Assembly (NCBI RefSeq): GCF_002575655.3
Contig: NC_053039.3
Span: 215,779,622 to 215,843,621 of the forward strand
Reading direction: 5' to 3'
From: Aegilops tauschii subsp. strangulata
Taxonomy: Eukaryota > Streptophyta > Magnoliopsida > Poales > Poaceae
DNA: 64,000 nt
The number at the start of each line of letters is the position of its first letter. Within the stretch, counting starts at the first letter, position 1. The notes under the pieces were generated by a model. It made no database searches and was not told where the DNA came from. It saw only the letters and a program-made list of their open reading frames with translations. This document shows positions 1-10,864 of this stretch, one piece after another. A program made the translations under genes and the position numbers.

Positions 1-1367
1 CATGGATCTCTTTGTAGCATCAAGTTTACATGGCAACAAAATAACAACAGACAACGACTTAGAGAAAACACTAAGTCCCTGAAATCAGAAACATTACGGA
101 GCCTAGTTTGCATGCTTGTGCTAGTCACCACAGAGATCACAAAAATACATGGCATACACCTCTGTAAAGATGGCATGGCATACAACAAAATACATGTAGA
201 GCTCATGCCCATAAGATGCACAGATTAAATGATACAAAAATAACAAATCTCCAAGTTCTGCTAAGTAACAGCGGATAATAGCAACTAGCACTATTGCACC
301 AGAGATTTGGGCATCAAGATGGACTCAAATGAACATGGTGCAATGTAACAAAATGAAGAGCATCACAAGGCGAACATTTCAATATATTACACGCGCGAAA
401 CGGAGCTATATGCAGAGAGTTATGATGCTATGAACATGGGCACATGCTGTAAAAATATTGAAGACTTAAGAGAAATTTTCGGGGGATACGAAGTCAACCG
501 TGGGTGCTTCACTGGATCTGGATCGGGACTTGCTCACCGGAGCTAGGGGAGGCACGACGGTCGGTGCCGGGCGCGGCGGCGCCGGCGACGGGGCGCTGGA
601 GGGGACATGCGGCGGGCGCCGGCGCGGGATCTGGCCTGGGGCGCGGCTCGGGCGGGCTCCCGGTGGGCCTGCGGCGGTGGACGGCGGCGGGGGGGGGGGG
701 CACGTGGTGCAGCGTGATTGGCTGCGGGGGCGGCGGCGGCTTCGTCCGGCCGGAGCGGACGCGTCCGGCGGCGACGGGAGGAGATTTTTAGGGTTGGACT
801 GCGAATGATTTCGGGAGGGGTGCAAATATATAGGTAGAAGGAGCTAGGAGAGTCCAAATGAGGTGCAGTTTTCGCCCACACGATCGTGATCGAATGACCT
901 ACAGCATGGAAGTGACTTAGAGGAGTCTGGGGCTGGTTTTGAGGTTTTTTTTGCTGCACACATAAAAGGCATCTGCGGTTACCCGGTTAACCGTTGGAGT
1001 ACCAAACGACCTCCAAATGGAACGAAACTTGACCGGTGGTCTACCGGTGGTATACCAAGGCCACTTGACAAGCCTCGGTCCATTCCGAGAATGTTCAACA
1101 CCCACTCACGAAAGAAAAACCAGAGGGGTGCGCCGGAGGAGGTGGGAGCGCCGGATTGCAAAACGGACAACGGGGAAAATGCTCGGATGCATGAGACGAA
1201 CACGTATGCAAATGCAATGCGCATGATGACATGATATGAAATGCATGACATGAACAAAATGCAAAACGAAAAAGAAAACGCGACCACGGAGGGAATATCA
1301 TAACACATAGCCGAAAATGGCAAGAGTTGGAGTTACAAATATGGAAAGTTACATCCGGGGTGTTACA
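1..1367 (-). mobile_element. Ty3/Gypsy-type LTR, partial, minus orientation
   Basis: Read on the minus strand, the sequence starts at 1367 with TGTAACACCCCGGATG, a TG start typical of grass Gypsy LTRs. It runs through an AT-rich segment to a TATA box near 823-833, then a very GC-rich leader (about 510-790), then a T-rich downstream part that reaches the window edge. Layout and wording resemble Triticeae Gypsy LTRs with a promoter and a GC-rich, untranslated transcribed leader. Proline/arginine-rich ORFs over the GC block exist in several frames at once and are composition artefacts. The element abuts the next LTR exactly at 1367/1368, as if inserted into it. The other end lies outside the window. 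Superfamily assignment is from remembered similarity, so it is moderate. Confidence 0.6.
823..833 (-). promoter_or_regulatory. TATA box of the LTR promoter
   Basis: On the minus strand the sequence reads CTATATATTTG, about 35-40 bases before the GC-rich leader begins. Its place inside the LTR fits the core promoter of the retrotransposon. Confidence 0.55.
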
Positions 1368-2793
1368 ATTCCTTAGCGAAGAACTACTTGCAGCGGAATA
1401 AGTACTCAAAAGTAAACATAACAGAACACAAGCATGGTCATCATGATAAAATGAAGACAAGAACAGAGTACAAAAAGCGTAAACACAGGATAACACAGGA
1501 TGAAGACAAACAGACTAAAGAAATTGAACTGAGGAAATTGAGAAAGTCTTCAGTCAAAGTCTTCAAACACAGATATGAACAAGTGCACAACACAGTTATG
1601 AGGAAATGAAAGAGTTGAGGAAATAGAACCAGTAAGCTTGGTGAAGACAATGATTTGGTAGACCAGTTCCAACTGCTGTCTCAGTTGTACGTCTGGTTGG
1701 AGCGGCTGGTATTTAAACCTGAGGACACACAGTCCCGGACACACAGTCCTCACCGTATTCTCCTTGAGCTAAGGTCACACAGACCTCGCCCAATCACTCG
1801 TGGTAAGTGTTCAGGTGACTTCCAAACCTTCACAGACTCGGTCACTCGGTGTTCCACAATTCCTCTTGGATGCTCTAGACCATGATGCCTAACCGTCTGG
1901 AAGAAGCACAGTCTTCAAAGGTAACAAGTGTCGGATCCACACAGGATCAATCTCTTCAGTGATGCTCAATCACTTTGGGTTTGTAGGTGTTTGGGTTTGG
2001 GTTTCCTCACTCGACGATTTTCGCTCAAAGTCCTCGGAGGATGGGATGCTCTCAAATGACAAGTGTCAGTTTCTCTCAGAGCAGCCAACCAGCTAGTGGT
2101 TGTAGGGGGCGACTATTTATAGCCTAGGGAGCAGCCCGACATGATAAGACATAAAGGCCCTCCAATGATATGACCGTTAGGAGGATAGATATTTTGGGAC
2201 AGCTGGCGCGTAGCACAACAACGATCGGATATTTGAGGCTCAAATTCCTCAGGGCTATCATGTACCTCACTGTGTAGGCAATCCGCAGTGGTGAATTCCT
2301 AACTCCTCAGTCAGAACAAATTCCTCAGAGACCAGAAGAACTTTGTCTCTGTCACTGAAGAATATGATTGAACTGTATGAGATTTCCAATGGCTTCACTC
2401 GAAGGGATTGGTAGGTGTAGGATTTTCAGTTGAGCATCACATGGAAATTTTTCCTTAGTATTTCCTCGACCCCCTTTAGCAGTACGGTGTTTCCTATGAA
2501 TCAAGAAAGAGAAAATGAAACTACGAAAACAAAAGTCTTCACGCTTCATGTTCCTCGTATGAATACCAAGTCTTCAGGGTTACACCAATTTCTTCACTTT
2601 CAAAGTCTTCAGAAAGTCTTCAGAAATCCAAAGTCTTCAGACGAAGAACTTCATTTTTAGGGGTCGACTTTCTCTGTAAATATCAAACTCCTCATAGACT
2701 TATAGACCTGTGTACACTCATAAACACATTAGTCCCTTAACCTATAAGTCTTCAATACACCAAAATCACTAAGGGGCACTAGATGCACTTACA
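1368..2793 (-). mobile_element. Second LTR (copia-like), minus orientation, 3' end cut
   Basis: On the minus strand it begins TGTAAGTGCATCTAGTG at 2793. It contains many GAAGACTT/CCTCAG-type phrases, a TATA box (CTATAAATAG) near 2111-2122, and a transcribed part running to 1368, where the neighbouring Gypsy LTR interrupts it before the expected terminal CA. The length of about 1.4 kb fits one LTR. I read it as a solo or half LTR of a copia-type element from remembered Triticeae repeats. No internal domain or primer binding site is visible on either side. Short ORFs here show no protein features. Confidence 0.5.
2111..2122 (-). promoter_or_regulatory. TATA box in the second LTR
   Basis: The minus strand reads CTATAAATAGTC in a context of mixed composition, in the middle of the LTR as expected for a U3/R boundary. 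Confidence 0.5.
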
Positions 2794-2879
2794 AAACTAG
2801 AATGTTTTTCTTTGAAGTTCGTGAACATGCATTATTCTATTTTGGATCCGTTGCAACGGGCGGGCACATTTCTAGTCAA

Positions 2880-3180
2880 AGATTAAGAAAAATAAGAGTA
2901 CAGAGGCTCCACCATGCGGTTCTAGTAGTAGTACTACTTGTACTACTAAACCTTGCGCTTGGCTCTTCGCCTCTTCGTGAAGTCGAACAATGATGGTACT
3001 CCGCATGTTCGGTACTACAGTGTATGCCTCTGGCAATCTGACACCGAATGAACTGATGCATGTCCACCGCCTGGGCGAGGGTACGTTGCATTAGTCAAAA
3101 GGCGTAAGCGAGCATCACCTTGTCCTGCAAGCTTCTCCTCGTTCTGCGAGTTGACGGGACACACCAACAAGTAGTGCTAG
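2880..3180. repeat. Block D1, first copy of a direct duplication
   Basis: Phrases such as TTGCGCTTGGCT, TTCGCCTCTTCG, GGCAATCTGACACCGAAT and GCATTAGTCAAAAG occur here in the same order as in 3600-3915. The two copies differ by small indels and substitutions. A third, diverged copy lies inverted at about 20830-21380. A run of CTAGTAGTAGTACTAC-type trinucleotides lies inside. No coding potential was recognised. Confidence 0.7.
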
Positions 3181-3214
3181 TCCATACTCCCTCCTTTCCA
3201 GTTAATATGGATTA

Positions 3215-3450
3215 ATCTTTTTTGCGGGTAAATGAGAGAGCTTTATTCATATATAAGCATTCTTAGGACGATCAGCCAAGACACTGGTCACTAGGAAGTG
3301 AGGTACCCCGCAAAAAAGAAGTAGGAAGCGAGGTGTTTCATCAAGCCAGCTCTCGGCCACATTCAAAGTGCAGCAAGCACGGTTCGCACAAAGATGCGCC
3401 GCAAGGTTTGCTGACCTGTTTACATGCTGAATAACAAAAAAAAAGAGGAA
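3215..3450 (-). mobile_element. LINE/SINE-like 3' tail fragment
   Basis: On the minus strand the segment ends in AATAAAGCTCTCTCATTTACC followed by GCAAAAAA, the kind of 3' end and A-tail seen in grass non-LTR retrotransposons. It sits between the two D1 copies. At the far side an A-run (AACAAAAAAAAAGAGG, near 3433-3448) closes the block. No target duplication could be established and no reverse transcriptase domain is present, so it is at most a 5'-truncated tail. Confidence 0.4.
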
Positions 3451-3599
3451 ATATTACCGAGCGCTCCTATTTGTAACAGGATATGAGCCAGATTAAGCGA
3501 GAATTGTGGCGAGTGTTCCATGCAATCAACTTCCATTATCACATGCGAGAACCCTCGAAGAGAACCAAATGTGTTGAATATTGCTTTATCACATTTTAA

Positions 3600-3915
3600 A
3601 AATATAATAAGAGTGCAGATGCTCCTCCATCCGGTTCCTAGTACTAGTATAGTACCTCTATAGACTATAGTAGTAGTACTAGTAAACTTTGCGCTTGGCT
3701 GTTCGCCTCTTCGGGAAGTGCAACAATAATAGTACTAGTATAGTGTATGCTTCTGGCAATCTGACACCGAATTAACTGTTGCACGTCCACCACCTGAGCG
3801 AAGGACAGCTTGCATTAGTCAAAAGTTTCTCCTTGTCCTGCGAGCCACCGCGCGCAAGCTTCTCCCGTCCTGCAAGCTTCCCCTTGTTCGGCAAGTTGAC
3901 GGGACACAGCAAAGT
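3600..3915. repeat. Block D1, second copy
   Basis: Same order of phrases as 2880-3180. The end of the block carries the anchor TTGACGGGACACA, which in reverse complement recurs at 20835. The intervening 420 bases contain the LINE-like tail and AT-rich sequence. Confidence 0.7.
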
Positions 3916-3959
3916 AATGCTAGTCCATACTGCCTCCTCTCCGGTTAATATGGCTTAAT

Positions 3960-4360
3960 TTCAAACGAGATAAATACACTGTTTGTCACTGTATATTTGT
4001 AAAAATACGGTCAGTGGACATCATAATACGCTCATTGCGCTCAATATATACATTTTCCGGTGTTTATACGGTCACTAGCTCACCCTGGCTGAGTATGTGT
4101 GTGCATGCACGTGTAGGTTGAGCACTTGAGCGTGACCGTGTGTGTTCCGTCGTGTGCTCGGACATGCATGCATTAGGGCGTCGCGCGCGTTTTTGCGTCC
4201 ATGCGTACGTGTGACTGTTGCATACACGTAGGGGGAGTACGTGTAGGGGCCACTAAAGGAGCAGTCAAATCACACAGTAAGTTAGTCGGAAGAAGAAACC
4301 ATCATTTCACTCTTCAATGACACGTACGCAATATAAAATGGTTGATATGGAGAGAAAAAG
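3960..4360. other. Spacer upstream of unit U1
   Basis: Moderately AT-rich, with GT-rich patches (4090-4220). No ORF, hairpin or repeat border was recognised. The last 60 bases (CACGTACGCAATATAAA, GGAGAGAAAA) recur upstream of U4 at 21430-21470, so they are probably shared promoter sequence. Confidence 0.5.
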
Positions 4361-5100
4361 AAAACCACTATATATACACTAGCAGGAGCCTAAGCTACAA
4401 GCCTGCTTGCTTGGGTTGCTCTCTTCACAAGCATAGAACGACGGTGGCCACACCGCTGGTCACATATCCGGCCTGATCCCGCAGCTGGGGGAAGGGAACA
4501 ATGTTCTGCGTAGACGCGGTCGACATCGGCGAGGGAGAAAATCCACAGTCGGTGCGTCCCAATCGGGGGTCACCGCGGTATGGGCCGATGCCGCGTCCCA
4601 ACCGCCCTTCTAGCTACAGCCCGACGTCCCAGGTAGTCCATCTTCCTTTTGGAGCCGGCTTGCTCCACTGCCGCAGCTCCCCACATAGCTCCATCTCCAT
4701 GTCGATCTTTCTCTACTTCTACCGGCTTCTACTTGTGATGAGTTTATGTCTCATGAACTAGTGCCAGTACTATTATTCTAATCACACTTCTTCAATATCT
4801 TTGCCATCAGGGATGCTCAGCTCGATTTTAGTGGAACTGCACAAAAGCATCGTATGATCCGAGGGTGCCAGTCGTCTTTCCTTCGACAGGTTCTACCTGG
4901 CCAGGAAATTAAATCCTGTTTAGGGTTTAGGGTTTGAGTGATAGTGACCCCATCAGTAGTTTTTCTTTCGTACACGCTCTCACAACTTTTGTCTTTAGTT
5001 GTGAAGTAAATATTGGCTATGATCTGTGAATCATTGAGATGCATCAGCATGCGTGTTAGTTTTCCTTTGTATTTGATGGAATGTTGTAACGGGGCAACCT
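4361..5100 (+). pseudogene. Unit U1: decayed copy of a recurring plus-strand gene family
   Basis: TATA box at 4369-4379, leader with GGGTTGCTCTCTTCAC, then ATG at 4501 opening 44 codons (MFCVDAVDIGEGENP...) to a splice donor at 4632/4633. The N-terminus aligns with U4 (MLSVDAIAVADGENP...). An acceptor at 4810 leads into GATGCTCAGCTCGATTTTAG, the first occurrence of the recurring module (frame DAQLDFSGTAQ), ending at a possible donor at 4889/4890. Joining the two exons puts the second in a different frame with an early stop, so either a splice site is wrong or the copy is dead. The 3' part (4985-5100) matches U4 and U5 sequence. The protein family is not recognised. Confidence 0.4.
4369..4379 (+). 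promoter_or_regulatory. TATA box of U1
   Basis: CTATATATACA lies about 125 bases before the ATG at 4501. The same CCACTATATA context precedes U4 (21479) and a site at about 7847. Confidence 0.5.
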
Positions 5101-5104
5101 TGGA

Positions 5105-5490
5105 GTAGGAATGAAAATGGAGTGGAAAGTTTCCAGTTTTTCGGAGAAAAAATGGAAACGGAGAGAAATCAACGTTTCGTTTCGTTGGATCGCGCCATCG
5201 AGCAAACCAATGTTTAAATCACGTCTGTCGCGTTCGTGTCTCACCCTCCTCCATGGCTCGACCCCACACGATCGCTCGGCATGCCACTCACCGCAAACCG
5301 AGTATACGATAACTTCCCCGCCTGCTTGTCGATGGATCGCGCCATGGAGTACTAGTACTACTGGAAGAGATTGACGAGTTGGGGAGGACATTTAGCTGTA
5401 GCACGGACTCCCAAGAACTTTTTACATGCATGTTGTGGCCGGCTATTGCGACCTTTGAACGCGGAGCAGTCGCGTGCACCAGGAAGAGGC
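5105..5490. other. Spacer between U1 and the R1 repeat
   Basis: Mixed-composition sequence with short ORFs on both strands and no recognisable motif. ACTCCCAAGAAC and nearby words are not repeated elsewhere in the window as far as I can see. Confidence 0.4.
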
Positions 5491-5690
5491 GCAGGCGACG
5501 CTCTCTCGGCCGGCGTGCGGCTTCAATGCCGGCGCCAGTGAGAGGTCGCGTCCGCTCTGGCCGGGCATGAATGCGGCATTGACCGTTTCAGGCGGGAAGC
5601 ACGCGCGGGTGATGAAGAGGGTTCGGGTTGGTCAGGAGCGGCCGTGGCAGCGGTCCGGACGCTCGCAAACAAGAGATGTTGTACGTTAAT
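5490..5690. repeat. GC-rich dispersed repeat R1, copy 1
   Basis: Contains GGCGCCAGTGAGAGGTCGCG, GGGCATGAATGCGGCA, TTGACCGTTTC and GGTCAGGAGCGG in this order. The same order is found at 23115-23310, and a shortened version (from CTGACCGTTTCGGG on) at 30078-30185. The ORFs inside differ between copies, so it is not conserved as protein. Each copy lies upstream of a gene-like unit. Confidence 0.65.
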
Positions 5691-5929
5691 ATTGTCGTTT
5701 ATATAATTAACAAAGTAAATAATGTGTCAGTTGGACAAATATGATTGGAGATGGAGATGGAAATGGAACTTTACGTAAACATGGATATGCATGTCTATGT
5801 CTATGTGTGTGTGCGCGACGACTCTCGCGACCTGGAAGCGGGGGTGTGTTTTTTATCGAGTTTTCTTTCTTGGTACGTTAAAAAATTGTCTGCCAGTTTT
5901 CGTTTCTTTTTTCCGGGAACGCGCGTATT

Positions 5930-7230
5930 CTATTTAAAACCACTGCTATGGAGAGATTGTTTTACTCCATTATAGCCTCTTGTTTGATAGAGTTTCTCGC
6001 GTGTCGCTCTCTCACCCTCTCCATATCAAAACAAGATGACAGTGTCCACACTATCTCTCTCCTCACCGGTGGTCACGGATCCGGCCGAATCCCGTCCGCT
6101 GCGGGAGGTGAGGAGGTGTAGCATTGACGTTGTCGCCGTCAGTGATGGAGGAAGCTGACGTGCACCGTCCTCTCGGAACCGGCGATGGCGCGGGCGAAGG
6201 TCCTCCGCGCCCTTGTTCGCTGCCATCGTGTGGGCAGATCCCGCCCGACCGCCTAAGCAACATCTCGCCCACCTGAGGTATAACTTCTTGTACTGGTCCA
6301 GCTCCCCAGGTCGCTGCATGCGGGTTTTCTTCTATGCGACTACTCCCCAGCTCCCCATGTATAGTAGCTAGGGTTCGTCGGCTGGTCCAACATCACCTAC
6401 TATTATAGAGGAAATGCCACTCGGAAAGTTGTCCTGATTTATGCCTCGGTGGAGGTATACATTTTGTTTCGACAAAAAGTACATGGTGGTTGTGCGGTCA
6501 TTGTCCATATGCTCCTATTGCTGCTGGTATTAAATGAAGAAATGCTTTTTTTCTCGGGTATCCTGGTTTAGTTCCCATCAAGATAATCATGATGCTTCTG
6601 TTTGTTGGTGTACTTTTCATAATTCTTATTGACAATTGAGATGTCGTTGTTAATCTTGTAAAACAAAGTAACAACACTATATCCCTTTTTTATATTTTTG
6701 GAAACAGCGATGCGTATCTCCATACCCGGGCATTTCTTCCTCAATTTTAGTGGAACTGCACAAAATTGGATGGCCATTGTTGTTCCGCCTCACTGTCCTC
6801 TGCCACGTGGTTCTTCCTTCCTCGAGCTTGACTACTGAGAAGAAACAGACCACAGTGAGGATTTGTCAAACTTCATAGGTGCCTCACCCAAACTTGATGC
6901 CAAATGGATGATGCATCACCATGATGACCTATTGATGCTCATGGTTGCGCCTCATGGTTGCGTCGGCTGGTGAAGCTGATCGATTTTCAATGAAAAACAA
7001 GCTGTCTTCCATCAGTGCTCTTTGCTTGTTACCCACAAAGATGATATCCTTCGTCAGTTCACCTTGGTTGCGTTGGAGATACAGTCGTCTTTCACGTTGG
7101 TGCAATTTTATCACACAATTGGCTATGAACCAAATGTTTCCTCGAAGAAGGATCGACGTTGGTACTAAGAGCATAAGTTTTGTATTGATTTCTAAGCCTT
7201 CTCACAACTTTGTCTCCAGCTTCCCTGTAA
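5930..7230 (+). pseudogene. Unit U2: strongly decayed family copy
   Basis: A leader with CTCTCTCACCCTCTCCA (6006) precedes a GC-rich exon in the frame SIDVVAVSDGGS, which aligns with the DAIAVADGEN of U4 and is then stopped. The exon ends at a donor near 6279/6280 (CCTGAG|GTATAACTT), the same donor context as U3 and U5. The recurring module appears at 6742-6765 (TTTTAGTGGAACTGCACAAAA). An open stretch at 6945-7361 follows without recognised features. No start codon was found for the exon, so the copy is probably not functional. Confidence 0.35.
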
Positions 7231-7239
7231 TTTTATTTG

Positions 7240-7380
7240 TCCAGCTATTAACTTTGATTAAAAAATGGTGTGGACTAAAAACCCGGATGGACGTAGTAGC
7301 CCTCCATTTTTATTTACGCCGCATATTAGATTTGACTGAATTCAAACTTTGTAAAGTTTGACCAAGTTTAGGCCGAACAC
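7240..7380. mobile_element. Eroded Stowaway-like MITE fragment
   Basis: CCTCCATTTTTATTTACGCC, TTTGACTGAATTCAAACTTT and GTAAAGTTTGACCAAG are words typical of grass Stowaway MITE interiors. No matching terminal inverted repeat or TA duplication is left, so the borders are approximate. Confidence 0.4.
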
Positions 7381-7589
7381 AACAAACCATAATTATTAGA
7401 GAGGGCAAACTGTACATACTCTCAAACCTTTCTGATAATTGAAATTAAAATTCTTTATTTGTACACACTCTCACACGTTTCCGATAATTTTGCGCATGTG
7501 TGGTTGTTCACTTAAGGGAGGGAAGTGTACCGCACGTGAAGGACAGGAAGTGCGACCAGGACGCGTGGATCGTTAGTTCATCGGAAGTA

Positions 7590-7750
7590 CTCCCTCCGTT
7601 CCTAAATATTTGTCTTTCAAGTGGTTTGCAATGGACTACCACATACAGATGTATATAGACATTTTTTACAGTGTAGATTCACTCATTTTGCTCCGTATGT
7701 AGTCATTTGTTGAAATCTCTAGAAAGACAAATATTTAGGAACAGAGGGAG
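7590..7750. mobile_element. Stowaway MITE (Tc1/Mariner), complete
   Basis: Terminal inverted repeats CTCCCTCCGTTCCTAAATAT and its reverse complement (with one change, ACAG) bound a 161-bp hairpin-forming element flanked by TA on both sides (7588-7589 and 7751-7752). The interior contains the usual GTATATAGAC and GCTCCGTATGTAGTC words. Confidence 0.9.
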
Positions 7751-7885
7751 TAGTAGTTTTCTTCACTGGTACGTTAAATAAAGAGTTCCGTTTCGTACTT
7801 ACACAATTTAAAACAATTGTTATGGAGAGAATAAGAAAACCACTCCACTATATATTAGTCGTATACACGAGTACTATATGGACGT

Positions 7886-7997
7886 AGCTTCATTGACTTT
7901 AGTGCACCTGCCTTTGGGTTTATGATAGGTGGGCCCAAAATGTGGCTGGCCCACCTGTCATATAGCCAAAAGCAGGTGCAGTTAAGGCACCGGAGCT
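7886..7997. mobile_element. Foldback (hairpin) element H1
   Basis: The arms AGTGCACCTGCCTTTGG...ATAGGTGGGCC and GGCCCACCTGTCAT...GCAGGTGCAGTTAAGG pair almost end to end around a loop of about 10 bases, with AGCT at each end. A second element of the same plan lies at 28850-28960 and shares the arm words ACTGCACC and the GGGCCCAC-centre. No target duplication was identified. It is probably a MITE, and a transcript would fold into a long hairpin. Confidence 0.65.
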
Positions 7998-8082
7998 TAG
8001 CCCGTACTACAGTATATATATAAGCTGGAGCCTCAGCGCTTGTTCGCTAGGGTTTGCACTCTCCACACTCTCGCCGCACTAC

Positions 8083-8103
8083 ATATATATATATATATAT
8101 ATA
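8083..8103. repeat. (AT)n microsatellite
   Basis: About ten uninterrupted AT units lie in the U3 leader. The same position in U5 (24867-24877) has only five to six units. Confidence 0.9.
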
Positions 8104-8509
8104 CACGCTGGAGGCTCAGCGTTCCTTTGCTAGGGTTTGCTATATTCATTGTCTCTCACCCTCTTCACCAAATCTAAACAAAACTGCGTTGTGGCCTCTG
8201 TCTCTCTCACCCCCCTCACAGACAGCTGGCAAAGGAGGCGTCCGGATCCCGTCGCACCGGGAAGGGGAGGAGGTGCAACGTTCACTCTATCGCCTTCGAT
8301 GAGGGAGGCAATCCATTGCCGGCTGCGCTTTTCTCTTTCACCCAGCGCCTGTGCAGGAGGGCCACTGACCCCTTCTTCCTCGCTGCCGTACGTAGTGTGA
8401 GCAAATCTGACCTCCCGCCGCACGCCTTGCCACATCCCGACGACCCTAAGGTATAAGTTTCTTTGAAACCGTCATTGGTCTAGCTGCATGCTGATCTTTT
8501 TCGATTCTG

Positions 8510-8610
8510 TAGTCGAATCTAGGTCTTGGTTCAAAGAGGAAAGAAGGGTGCGGTGGGGTGGAGCATGAATCTAGGACGTGGTTCAATGAGGAAAGGAGGG
8601 AGGGAAAGTA
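8510..8610 (+). repeat. Intronic 65-bp unit, about 1.5 copies (U3)
   Basis: GAATCTAGG(T/A)C(T/G)TGGTTCAA(A/T)GAGG occurs at 8515 and 8570. The same unit is expanded to four or five copies in the corresponding U5 intron. Confidence 0.7.
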
Positions 8611-10626
8611 GTATAGACTAGCTATCCAGCCGCTTTGTTGGTCAAAAAGGAAAAAGGGGGTAACCCAGTACACACATCTGTAAGGAACCCAACTCTTTGT
8701 TGAAAAGGGAAAGAAACTGGGGGGTCGGGTCGTTTGTGCAGGACTAGATTTGCTGCCCTCACATCGGAAAAAGTTTCAAAGAGAACAAATATGGGACCAA
8801 CGCAGATATGCTGCTTGGCTACATACTATGCATCACCCATTTATACGTGCGGACGCACATGGTGCTGGCATGTCCCATGTCCCATCCACATGATCGTGCA
8901 GTGTGTTTTGAGATGTTGTGATACTTGTATTGGTACTGTTTTAAATAAATGTTGAATTGAAGCCATTGTATTTTAAGCAATGCCACTCTCAGAATTAACT
9001 ACTGAACTATTTTAAGAGAATTTCTCTGTTAATATGAATCAATGCAACCGTTTTAGAAATGCTACTGTCCTATACTTTGTTTTCCATCAAGATAAGGTAG
9101 ATGCTTCTTTTTGTGGCTGCATGTTTCATCCTCCTTTATTGGCAGTAATTGTTTCCTTTCTTGCCTCTGTTAAATCAGGGATATCTATTCAACTTGTTGC
9201 TATAGCAAACTTAAATGTCTCACCGGCGACTTTACTTGATTTCAGAGTAACTGCACAAAACGAGATTGGATTTCCTATTCGTGTTGGCAGATTCGTATGT
9301 GATCTTGTGTGCATCATGACAGGTTGGTACTTGCCTTCATGCACATGATCGTGCAGTGTATTTTGAGATGCTGTGCTACTTGTATTGGTACTGTTTTAAA
9401 TAAATGTTGAATTGAAGCTATTGTATTGCTGTCTTTTCCCATTAAGTAATGAACAAAAATGGGACCAACCCAGACATTATGCTTGTTGCTTTGTTACAAC
9501 AAACTCTGCATCACCCCCTTTATAAGTAGATGGAAGCACATGTTGTTGTTGCGCCCACTCTCCCCTGGAACTGTTTATGCTTTTTGTTAATCTAATGCCG
9601 TTGGTAAAATTAAGCAATGCCACTCTCAGAATTAACTACTGAATCTTATTTCAAAACTGCAACACTTGTTAGGGATTGGTGGGATTACCAATTTTGTGGC
9701 CGCATGTTTCATCCTCCTTTATTGGCCAGTAATTGATTCCTTTTTTGCCTCTGTTAAAACAGGGATATCTATTCAACTTGTTGCTATTGCGACATTTTGC
9801 TTCGCTTAATTTTGGTGGAACTGCACAATGAGACCGGATTTCCATATATGTGTTGAGATCTCTTTTAGATCCACCTCGGGCGTTGTTTCAAATCTTGGTC
9901 TTGAAAGGTCAGTACCTACTTTCCTCAGAATTAACTACTGAATCTTAGTTCAAAACTGCAACACTTGTTAGGGATCGGCGGGAGTACCATTTCTGTTAGG
10001 GATCGGCCGGAGTACATGTTTAAGAAATGTATTGTTCAGATAATGTCTCTGTTATTATATATTAGTTACAGTGTTTCACAAATGGTACTATCCCGCTTTG
10101 TAGTTCTTTCTACATGTTTAACCAAGGTATTGTTAAGATAATGTCTCTGTTAAAATGAATCAGTCACATTGTTTTAGGAATGATACTTTTCTGCTTTGTC
10201 GTTCTTTATACATGTAGAAACAAGGCATTGTTAAGATAATGTCTCAGTTACTATGAATGAATCACACTGATTGAGAATTGCTACTCTCCTGCTTTGTTTC
10301 CCATTAAGATAAGGTTGATCAGTAGATGTTTTTCTTCTGGGAGTACAAGTCATCAACCGTTATTTCTCAGTAATTGTTTCCCTTATACCTTTTGTTGCTT
10401 ACAAGGATATCAAAATTAAAGCTCGGTTTTATTCCGACTTTGATTTTAGTTGAACTGCACAAAAGGAGCCAATGTGTCTAAGGCAAACTGCTGCATTAGT
10501 GGGTCTAGTTGGTCTTACCACTTTGCAGAAAGAAGCAGTCACTGTTTGCGCTACATTACACAAGGAATGATCGAGAAGCTTTACGGAGTATTAGTAGACG
10601 CTGGTGACATGACTAGTCTCCAGAGA

Positions 10627-10864
10627 TGGCTGCTTTACTTGTGGTTCGGAGGAACACTAGGCAAACAAGTGCCCAAACAAGTACCAAGAAGCCAGGACAG
10701 GACTCCAAGTCTGTCAATGTCACTCTAAGCAACAATGATGGGGCATCTGGGTATGGTAATCTGTTTACCGTACTTTCAGTTTGTTAGTCCACCGATTGGT
10801 GGGTTGACACTGGGGCCAATATTCATGTGTGTGCTGATGTGTCTTTGTTTTCTGGCAGCATATA
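10627..10864 (+). mobile_element. Copia gag-protease fragment inside U3
   Basis: The frame starting at the ATG of 10627 runs through KKPGQDSKS and GYGNLFTVLSVC, hits one TAG, and continues DWWVDTGANIHVCADVSLFS. The DTGA protease signature followed by HVCADVS is characteristic of the gag-protease junction of grass copia polyproteins. The piece is only about 240 bp. It has no LTR nearby and sits directly upstream of a U3 module acceptor at 10880. The in-frame stop just before DWW makes it a dead fragment, unless it serves as exon or intron sequence of U3. Confidence 0.75.

Noticed and set aside
466..959. GC-rich ORFs on both strands (up to 138 codons) that look like a plant first exon
   Set aside because: They lie in the leader of a minus-oriented LTR. 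Several frames are open at once because of composition, and the peptides are proline/arginine/alanine runs.
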